This document shows, piece by piece, positions 59,075-64,000 of a stretch of 64,000 nt of DNA. The translations under genes were made by a program, and so were the position numbers. Source of the stretch: Lapillicoccus sp963781465 (GTDB lineage: Bacteria; Actinomycetota; Actinomycetes; Actinomycetales; Dermatophilaceae); contig CAWAGH010000002.1 in assembly GCA_963781465.1 (NCBI GenBank), positions 1,302,001 through 1,366,000 on the forward strand, given 5' to 3'. Positions within the stretch are counted from its first letter, which is position 1. Each line of letters starts with the position of its first letter. Under the pieces are notes generated by a model, which was not told the DNA's origin, ran no database searches, and saw nothing but the letters and a program-made list of their open reading frames with translations.

Positions 59075-59965
59075 GTGGACCGGTACGGAGCGGATGTGCT
59101 GAACGGCGACTGGCGCCGTCGCGGACGGCCGGCGCCGGCACAGGTCCCCGCCGAGCCGGGGCTCGTCGTCGAGGAGGCCGAGACCGGCTGGTGCGGCGCC
59201 GTGGCCCGGGTCGAGAAGGCCGGGGGTATGCAGGTGGTGCACCTCGAGGACCGGCGCGGGCGCACGCGCGGGTTCCCGCTGGGTGCCGGGTTCCTCGTCG
59301 ACGGGCAGCCGGTCGTGCTCACCCCGCCTCGACGATCGGCGGCCACCGCGCTGGCCGAGGCCCGGCAGGCGGAGTCGCGGACCGCGAGCGGGTCGACGGC
59401 GGTACGCGGCCAGCGCGCCACGGTGGCGGCGGCCTCCCGGCTGTTCGTCGAGGGCCGGCACGACGCGGAGCTGGTCGAGAAGGTCTGGGGCGACGACCTG
59501 CGCGTCGAGGGCGTCGTCGTCGAGATGCTGGACGGGGTGGACGACCTGCCCGCGGCGATCGCCGAGTTCGGACCCGGCGCGGGTCGCCGGATGGGGGTGC
59601 TCGTCGACCACCTCGTCCCCGGGACCAAGGAGTCCGGCATCGTCGAGGCCGTCCGGGGGCTGCCTGGTGCTCGCGGCCACGTCAAGGTCCTGGGCCACCC
59701 CTACGTCGACGTGTGGCAGTCGGTTCGCCCGGCCCGGCTCGGCCTTGACGCGTGGCCGGTCGTGCCGCGCGGCCAGGACTGGAAGCACGGGATCTGCACG
59801 GCGCTCGGCTGGCCGCACGAGAGTCAGGCGGACATCGCGCTGGCCTGGAAGCGGATCCTCGGTCGAGTGCGCAGCTACGCCGACCTGGAGCCGACCCTCC
59901 TGGCCAGCGTCGAGGAGCTCATCGACTTCGTCACCGAGCCGGCCGGCGGTCAGGGGCGACCCTGA
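59075..59965 (+). CDS. DUF3097 family protein
   Basis: A 296-residue actinobacterial protein of the DUF3097 family. The GTG at 59075 has TACCCT 6 bases upstream, supporting a leaderless start. Conserved blocks are RLFVEGRHDAELVEKVWGDD, with a TOPRIM-like start (VEGxxDxxL), and RRMGVLVDHLVPGTKESGI with the DHLxPGxK pattern. WKHGICTALGWPHESQADI and WKRILGRVRSYADLEPTLL are others. The VEG/D/DHL arrangement hints at a TOPRIM-type nucleotidyl or nuclease fold, but the family is uncharacterised. Divergent from hrcA. Confidence 0.88.
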   Translation: MDRYGADVLNGDWRRRGRPAPAQVPAEPGLVVEEAETGWCGAVARVEKAGGMQVVHLEDRRGRTRGFPLGAGFLVDGQPVVLTPPRRSAATALAEARQAESRTASGSTAVRGQRATVAAASRLFVEGRHDAELVEKVWGDDLRVEGVVVEMLDGVDDLPAAIAEFGPGAGRRMGVLVDHLVPGTKESGIVEAVRGLPGARGHVKVLGHPYVDVWQSVRPARLGLDAWPVVPRGQDWKHGICTALGWPHESQADIALAWKRILGRVRSYADLEPTLLASVEELIDFVTEPAGGQGRP

Positions 59966-60089
59966 CCCGACCCTGTCCCGACCCTGGGATCGCGACGGAC
60001 ACGGAACGCCCGAACCCCTGCTGGCGTCCACACTGGTGTCGTCATCAACGTGACGACGTGACGAGACCCCTCGACGAAACCAGGAGAGC

Positions 60090-60488
60090 ATGTCCACCAA
60101 CCAGCCTTACGGCCCCACCTCCGGCCAGCAGGCCACCGGGGAAGAGAGGACCGCGAGCATCCTCGCCCACCTGTCGGCGATCATCGCGGCGATCCTCACG
60201 GCCGGGTGGCTCAGCTTCGTCGGCCCCCTGATCATCTGGGCGATCTACAAGGACCGCAGCCCCCTGGTGCGCCAGGCGGCCGCCGGCTCGTTCAACTTCA
60301 ACGTCGGCCTCTGGATCATGAACATCATCGCGTGGATCTGCGTGTTCACGGTGGTGCTCATCCCGGTCGCCCTCGTGCTGTTCTTCATCGCCAACATCCT
60401 CATCTTCGTCTTCCACATCATCGGCGCGGTCAAGGCGAGCAGGGGCGAGGTCTACAACTACCCGTTCCAGATCCGCATCCTGCACTGA
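60090..60488 (+). CDS. DUF4870 membrane protein
   Basis: A 132-residue membrane protein. The opening is hydrophilic (residues 1-20), then EERTASILAHLSAIIAAIL begins the DUF4870 domain. Helices are near residues 25-50, 70-90 and 95-120. The cytoplasmic loop YKDRSPLVRQAAAGSFNFNV is typical. An AGGAGA ribosome-binding sequence lies 6 bases before the ATG. Function is unknown; such proteins are common small inner-membrane proteins in Gram-positives. Confidence 0.88.
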   Translation: MSTNQPYGPTSGQQATGEERTASILAHLSAIIAAILTAGWLSFVGPLIIWAIYKDRSPLVRQAAAGSFNFNVGLWIMNIIAWICVFTVVLIPVALVLFFIANILIFVFHIIGAVKASRGEVYNYPFQIRILH

Positions 60489-60514
60489 CTCTTAGCACGC
60501 CAACCGCTCCGCCA

Positions 60515-60553
60515 CGTGCGCCGGTTCTTCCTCACCCGAGGAGCCGGCGCACG
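60515..60553. terminator. Strong hairpin between DUF4870 gene and hemW
   Basis: CGTGCGCCGGTTC (60515-60527) and GAGCCGGCGCACG (60541-60553) pair at 12 of 13 positions with a 13-base loop that holds the hemW stop. It serves the two convergent genes. Confidence 0.65.
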
Positions 60554-61764
60554 ACCGTGTCGGCCAGCAGGCGGCCCTGCCGGGTGAGACGCACCTGACG
60601 GTCCCGGACCGCCGACGGACCGTCCACCAGCCCCTCGGCCACCAGACCGGCGACGGCGGTACGGCCGGACGGTTGCAGCCCGGTCACCGGGATCCCCCCG
60701 GCCAGCCGGGTGCCGAGCAGGACCCACTCGTCGTGGCGCTGCTCGTCGGTGAGGACCTCACGGGCGGCGGCCGGCGAGTCCCCGGCGGCGAGGCGCGACG
60801 CATACGCGGCCGGGTGCTTGACGTTCCACCACCGCACGCCGCCGACGTGGCTGTGGGCGCCCGGCCCGACGCCCCACCAGTCGCCGCCGGCCCAGTACCC
60901 CTCGTTGTGGCGGCACCGGTACCCGGGCGACCGGGCCCAGTTACTCACCTCATACCAGCCGTAGCCCGCCGCCGTGAGGACGTCGTCGGCCAGCTCGTAC
61001 TTGTCGGCCTCGTCGTCGTCCTCGGGGGCCGGGACCTCTCCACGACGGACCTGCGCCGCCAGCCGGGTCCCCTCCTCGACGACCAGTGCGTAGGCGGAGA
61101 CGTGGTCGGGTTCGAGGGAGACCGCGGTGTCGAGGCTGCGCCGCCAGTCGTCCAGCGACTCCCCCGGCGTGCCGTAGATGAGGTCGAGGCTGACGTCCAG
61201 CCCGGCGGTGCGGGCCCAGCCGACCGCGCGGGCGACGTTGGCCGGGTCGTGCGTTCGATCGAGGGTCCGCAGGACGTGGGGTACGGCGCTCTGCATGCCA
61301 AGGCTCACACGGGTGAAGCCACCCGCGGCCAGCTCGGCCAGGGACGCGGCAGAGACCGAGTCGGGGTTGGCCTCGGTGGTCACCTCTGCCCCGGGCGACA
61401 GCCCGAAGCGGTCCTGTATGCCGCGTAGCACCGCCACGAGGTCGCCCGCCGGCAGCAGCGTGGGAGTCCCGCCCCCCACGAACACCGTGTCGACCGGGGG
61501 CGCCCCGTCGCCCAGGACCCGCTGCGAGAGGTCGAGCTCATGAAGGGCGGCCGACGCATACGTGCCGAGGCTGGCGCCGGGCACAGAGCCGTCGCCCAGC
61601 TCGGTGAGCGTGTAGGTGTTGAAGTCGCAGTAGCCGCAGCGGACGGTGCAGAAGGGGACGTGCACGTAGACCCCGAACGGCGCACTCCCGAACCGGGCGA
61701 GCGCCGCAGCGGGCAGCTCGCCGGAGGTCGGGGCGGGTTCGCCGTCCGGAAGGGCGCTCGGCAC
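60532..61764 (-). CDS. hemW: Heme chaperone HemW (radical SAM)
   Basis: A 410-residue radical SAM protein that inserts heme into respiratory proteins, formerly called coproporphyrinogen oxidase-like. The GTG at 61764 gives the usual start MPSALPDGEPAP. The [4Fe-4S] motif is VHVPFCTVRCGYCDFNTY (CxxxCxxC). VFVGGGTPTLLP and SLDLIYGTPGESLDDWRRSL are family blocks. The C-terminal HemN_C domain (DEQRHDEWVLLGTRLAGGI) is complete. The larger upstream frame covers the MFS gene antisense and is not coding. Confidence 0.94.
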   Translation of the reverse strand: MPSALPDGEPAPTSGELPAAALARFGSAPFGVYVHVPFCTVRCGYCDFNTYTLTELGDGSVPGASLGTYASAALHELDLSQRVLGDGAPPVDTVFVGGGTPTLLPAGDLVAVLRGIQDRFGLSPGAEVTTEANPDSVSAASLAELAAGGFTRVSLGMQSAVPHVLRTLDRTHDPANVARAVGWARTAGLDVSLDLIYGTPGESLDDWRRSLDTAVSLEPDHVSAYALVVEEGTRLAAQVRRGEVPAPEDDDEADKYELADDVLTAAGYGWYEVSNWARSPGYRCRHNEGYWAGGDWWGVGPGAHSHVGGVRWWNVKHPAAYASRLAAGDSPAAAREVLTDEQRHDEWVLLGTRLAGGIPVTGLQPSGRTAVAGLVAEGLVDGPSAVRDRQVRLTRQGRLLADTVVRRLLG

Positions 61765-61784
61765 GTAGAGCAGTGTCCCAGCGC

Positions 61785-63041
61785 TCAGCCGGTGTGCGTC
61801 GTGACCCCGTAGCGGGCCCGGGTACGCAGCGCCCAGCCACTCGCGGGCACGTTGGCCAGGGCGGCGAGCAGGACCAGGCCGCCCATGACCAGCCAGCCCG
61901 GCCGTCCCCAGTCGATGCAGAGGAACGCGACCAGCGGCGGGGCCAGGATCGACGCCAGCGAGAAGCTCATCCCCGCCAGACCCTGGTACTGGCCCTGCCG
62001 CTCCTGCGGCGCCAGGCCCATCTGGACGCCCCACTGGCCGCCGGACCCGATCATCTCGCCCACGCAGTGGACGGCGGCTCCGGCGAGCAGGAGGGCGGCG
62101 GCCGCCCACGGCGGCAGCCCGGCCGCGAGGGCGATGAGGGCGAAGCCCGAGAGCACCCAGAACCCGGAGATCGCCATCCGCCGAGCCGCCTTGGGCACCG
62201 TGTCGGACCCGCGCGACAACCGGACCTGGAACAGCGCCACCGCCATGGTGTTGACGAGCATGGTGCCGGCCACCAGCCAGGTCGGCGCGCTCGTGTGGCC
62301 GGCGATCCAGAGCGGAACGGCGAGCTCGATGACGAAGAAGTGCATGGCGTAGACGCCGGTAAGGACGCAGACGAGGACGAACGGCCCGTCGCGGAGGGCA
62401 CCGAGGCGCGACTCTCCCTCGACGCGAGCGGGGGCCGGGTCGAGGTGCGGCAGCCGGGCGAGGACCACCGCGGAGACCAGGAAGGTCACCCCGTTGAGGG
62501 CGAAGACCGACAGGTACGCCCAGGGCTGGTTCACCGCCAGCGCGAGGCCGCCGAGCAGGGCGCCCACCGAGATCCCGACGTTGGTGACCGAGCGCAGGTA
62601 CGCCTTGAACGCCACCCCACGGCCGCCGGTGGCGACCCGCGCGATGTAGCCGGACCGGATCGCGCTCGCTCCGCGGTCGAAGAAGGCCTCCACGGCGAGC
62701 ACGAGGACCAGACCGAGGAACGACCGGGTAACGAGGAGGCCGAGCGTGGCGACCCCGGCGGCGGCGGTCAGCCAGAGCAGGACCTCGCGCGGACCCCGCA
62801 CGTCGCCCAGATGACCGAGCGGGACCTGGCAGAACAGCGCGACCGCTGCGGCCACGGCGAGAGCCGCGCCGACCTGGGTCGGCGCCAGTCCGATGACGTG
62901 GGTGAAGTAAAGCGCTGACGTCGTCATGAGCGCGCCGTTGCCCATCGTGTTGACCAGGGTCGCGCCGCCGAGAACCCGCAGCGTGGGGTCGACGGGAACC
63001 CCTCGCCGGGTCAGCCGGTCGGCGTCGTTCGCGGTCGTCAC
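61785..63041 (-). CDS. MFS transporter
   Basis: A 418-residue 12-helix major facilitator. The GTG at 63041 is chosen since TATATT lies 7 bases upstream; a TTG at 63050 is an alternative. The motif-A loop is VPLGHLGDVRGPREVLLWL. Helices are regularly spaced and the C-terminus is short and polar. It resembles actinobacterial drug/sugar efflux MFS proteins but the substrate is unknown. A MarR-type palindrome overlies its promoter. It is 20 bases upstream of hemW on the same strand. Confidence 0.87.
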   Translation of the reverse strand: MTTANDADRLTRRGVPVDPTLRVLGGATLVNTMGNGALMTTSALYFTHVIGLAPTQVGAALAVAAAVALFCQVPLGHLGDVRGPREVLLWLTAAAGVATLGLLVTRSFLGLVLVLAVEAFFDRGASAIRSGYIARVATGGRGVAFKAYLRSVTNVGISVGALLGGLALAVNQPWAYLSVFALNGVTFLVSAVVLARLPHLDPAPARVEGESRLGALRDGPFVLVCVLTGVYAMHFFVIELAVPLWIAGHTSAPTWLVAGTMLVNTMAVALFQVRLSRGSDTVPKAARRMAISGFWVLSGFALIALAAGLPPWAAAALLLAGAAVHCVGEMIGSGGQWGVQMGLAPQERQGQYQGLAGMSFSLASILAPPLVAFLCIDWGRPGWLVMGGLVLLAALANVPASGWALRTRARYGVTTHTG

Positions 63042-63052
63042 GGCAGGCAATA

Positions 63053-63070
63053 TATCTCGACGTCAAGATA
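63053..63070. promoter_or_regulatory. MarR-type palindrome over the MFS promoter
   Basis: TATCTCGACGTCAAGATA has 9-bp arms with one mismatch (ideal TATCTTGAC/GTCAAGATA). It overlaps the minus-strand TATATT -10 box (63049-63054) of the MFS gene and touches the plus-strand TAAACT box (63069-63074). MarR-family repressors bind such sites. No MarR gene is in the window. Confidence 0.6.
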
Positions 63071-63080
63071 AACTCACCCT

Positions 63081-63365
63081 GGTTGTCGAGTCGCTCGGCG
63101 TGTCGGGCGCGACACGCCGAGCGGCCGAAAAACGCCGGATGATTTTGTTCTGAAGCTCTTGCGAGAGGGCCGCGCGGTGGCCTAGAAATATCCCCACGCC
63201 ACCGGTTCGCCGGAGGCGGACCGAAGATCTGAGGAGTCGAATTCTCTTTCGGGAGAAGGAGATTCGCAGAACTTCGGGTATGTGCGAGGGTCAAACCTCG
63301 GACATGAGCGGCGGGCTTCGGCACGTCGTAGAGGGCCCCGACGACTCATACTCGTCGGGGCCCTC
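63081..63365 (+). ncRNA. Candidate structured non-coding RNA
   Basis: About 285 bases without a credible gene but with a chain of stem-loops on the plus strand. 63092-63123 is a perfect 14-bp stem (CGCTCGGCGTGTCG, loop GGCG). 63156-63167 is CTCT-TGCG-AGAG. 63167-63182 has GGCC arms. 63197-63218 is CGCC-A-CCGG-TTCG-CCGG-A-GGCG with a UUCG tetraloop. 63238-63266 pairs CGAAT/ATTCG. 63285-63300 is CGAGG/CCTCG. The terminator is 63331-63365. The middle is AT-richer than the window. TAAACT at 63069 could be its -10 box. The downstream phosphatase has its own leaderless-type -10 box, so this need not be its 5' UTR. Boundaries are approximate. Confidence 0.45.
63331..63365 (+). terminator. Perfect 14-bp hairpin before the phosphatase gene
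   Basis: GAGGGCCCCGACGA (63331-63344) and TCGTCGGGGCCCTC (63352-63365) pair perfectly with loop CTCATAC, followed by ACCTTT. It ends 28 bases before the phosphatase GTG, so it terminates a transcript arriving from upstream on the plus strand. Confidence 0.75.
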
Positions 63366-63392
63366 ACCTTTCCCCCGGTTAGGGTCGTCGGC

Positions 63393-64000
63393 GTGACGTC
63401 GACCCCCGTTCCCGGCTGGATCGAGCTCGACGGCGTCGACAACATGCGCGACGTCGGAGGCCTGCCGACCACCGACGGCGCCGCCGTCGCCGCGGGCCGG
63501 CTGATCCGGTCGGACAACCTCCAGGAGCTGCCGCCGGCCTCTGTCCGCCACCTCGTCGACGACCTCGGTGTGACCGACATCGTCGACCTGCGCACGGTGG
63601 TGGAGGTCGCCAAGGAGGGCGACGGCCCGATGATCGCGGAACCTCACATCCGCATCCATCACCACACCCTCTACACCGAGGATTCGAAGGAGACCGGCAT
63701 CCCCGCCGGCGAGCGCAAGCTGCCCTGGGAGACCGATCGCCACATGGGCACGGAGGCGAAGGTCCGTCGCCCGAAGAAATGGAGCCGCGGCGATGCCGGA
63801 CGAAGTCCGGAGTCGGTGAAGGAAGACCGGAAGCACGACGCGTACTGGTCGCAGCACTACCTCGGCTACCTCGACCGGCGTCCGGACTCGGTCGTCGCGG
63901 CGCTCCGCGCGATCGGCGAGGCCGACGGCGCCGTGGTCGTCCACTGCGCGGCCGGCAAGGACCGGACCGGGACCGTCGTGGGGCTCGCGCTCCTCACGGT
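63393..64000 (+). CDS. Tyrosine-protein phosphatase (PTP/Y_phosphatase3), truncated by window end
   Basis: The GTG at 63393 has TAGGGT 7 bases upstream, consistent with a leaderless mRNA. About 202 residues are visible. The opening GWIELDGVDNMRDVGGLPTT and GRLIRSDNLQELPPASVRHL are typical of the PtpB/Y_phosphatase3 group, with NMRDVGG as its hallmark. The catalytic loop VVHCAAGKDRTGTVVG (HCxxGxxR) lies near residue 185. Members dephosphorylate Tyr, Ser or phosphoinositides. The stretch ERKLPWETDRHMGTEAKVRR is a basic, poorly conserved insert. Confidence 0.9.
   Translation, partial: MTSTPVPGWIELDGVDNMRDVGGLPTTDGAAVAAGRLIRSDNLQELPPASVRHLVDDLGVTDIVDLRTVVEVAKEGDGPMIAEPHIRIHHHTLYTEDSKETGIPAGERKLPWETDRHMGTEAKVRRPKKWSRGDAGRSPESVKEDRKHDAYWSQHYLGYLDRRPDSVVAALRAIGEADGAVVVHCAAGKDRTGTVVGLALLT

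Noticed and set aside
61785..63324. Upstream extension of the hemW frame to over 900 residues.
   Set aside because: It shadows the MFS gene in another frame on the same strand. HemW family similarity begins only at the GTG at 61764.
63081..63392. Riboswitch leader for the phosphatase gene.
   Set aside because: No known aptamer motif was recognised, and the gene has its own leaderless-type -10 box after the terminator. Kept only as an alternative to the ncRNA call.
63280..63395. Possible 37-codon ORF starting MCEGQTSDMSGG that reaches the phosphatase start.
   Set aside because: It has no Shine-Dalgarno, runs through the terminator stem and shows no protein-like pattern. RNA structure explains the interval better.

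Overview
The window is a very GC-rich bacterial chromosome segment whose gene order is typical of the Actinomycetota. Its backbone runs hemW - hrcA - dnaJ2 - rsmE - HIT - phoH - ybeY - CBS/CNNM - era - leuA - recO - uppS - znu/zur - glyS - dusB - dgt - dnaG - tRNA-Asn. Codon use, frequent GTG starts and many apparently leaderless genes fit this. Micrococcales, perhaps Intrasporangiaceae-like, is my inference from gene content; no rRNA is present to confirm it.

Layout. 1-4 kb: an MFS exporter with its ArsR-type regulator and a large palindromic operator, two unknown proteins, and a PfpI/PNPOx-like stress pair. 4-7.6 kb: a complete glutamate-type ABC uptake system (gluABCD) with a strong hairpin between gluB and gluC. 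7.6-10.3 kb: an MFS exporter divergent from an HxlR regulator, then a duplicated and decayed stretch ending at tRNA-Asn. 10.4-16.7 kb: dnaG, an LmeA-like lipoprotein, dgt, ybjQ and small unknowns. 16.7-22.4 kb: one overlapping operon encoding an ABC exporter (ATPase and permease in one frame), a DesK/DesR-like two-component system, an alpha/beta hydrolase and dusB. 22.4-26.5 kb: an MFS protein, a GyrI-like protein and glyS. 26.5-29.8 kb: a Zur-box-controlled znuACB-zur operon. 29.9-34.7 kb: a GH3 beta-glucosidase with a formylglycine-generating enzyme, divergent from a type-B carboxylesterase. 34.7-38.6 kb: a flavoprotein reductase, uppS, recO and an unknown. 38.6-41 kb: an arsenic island (arsC, an aquaporin-like channel, arsM, divergent arsR). 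41-45.9 kb: an SOS-boxed AlkB-like gene, a secreted protein, a lactonase, leuA with a leucine leader peptide, and a DUF1707 protein. 45.9-48.7 kb: a serine hydrolase with a probable 3' frameshift and an M4 metallopeptidase. 48.7-58.9 kb: era, CNNM, ybeY, intein-containing phoH, HIT, an ECF sigma factor with a GerMN/Gmad2 membrane protein, rsmE, dnaJ2 and hrcA with CIRCE. 59-64 kb: DUF3097, DUF4870, hemW, an MFS protein, a structured candidate ncRNA and a truncated tyrosine phosphatase.

The signals most worth follow-up are DNA-level. (1) The hexamer GTATGC/GCATAC, most often GTATGCG/CGCATAC, is strongly over-represented on both strands, in several reading frames and inside hairpins. (2) Three intergenic copies form a previously unnamed (to me) palindromic repeat family with 16-23 bp perfect outer arms. 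(3) A roughly 130-bp repeat carrying a 74-bp palindrome is duplicated beside tRNA-Asn together with a decayed hxlR 3' end. (4) A chain of stem-loops ending in a terminator at 63.1-63.4 kb looks like an independent structured RNA. (5) PhoH carries a class 3 intein with a LAGLIDADG endonuclease. No CRISPR array, insertion sequence, integrase or prophage genes were seen.
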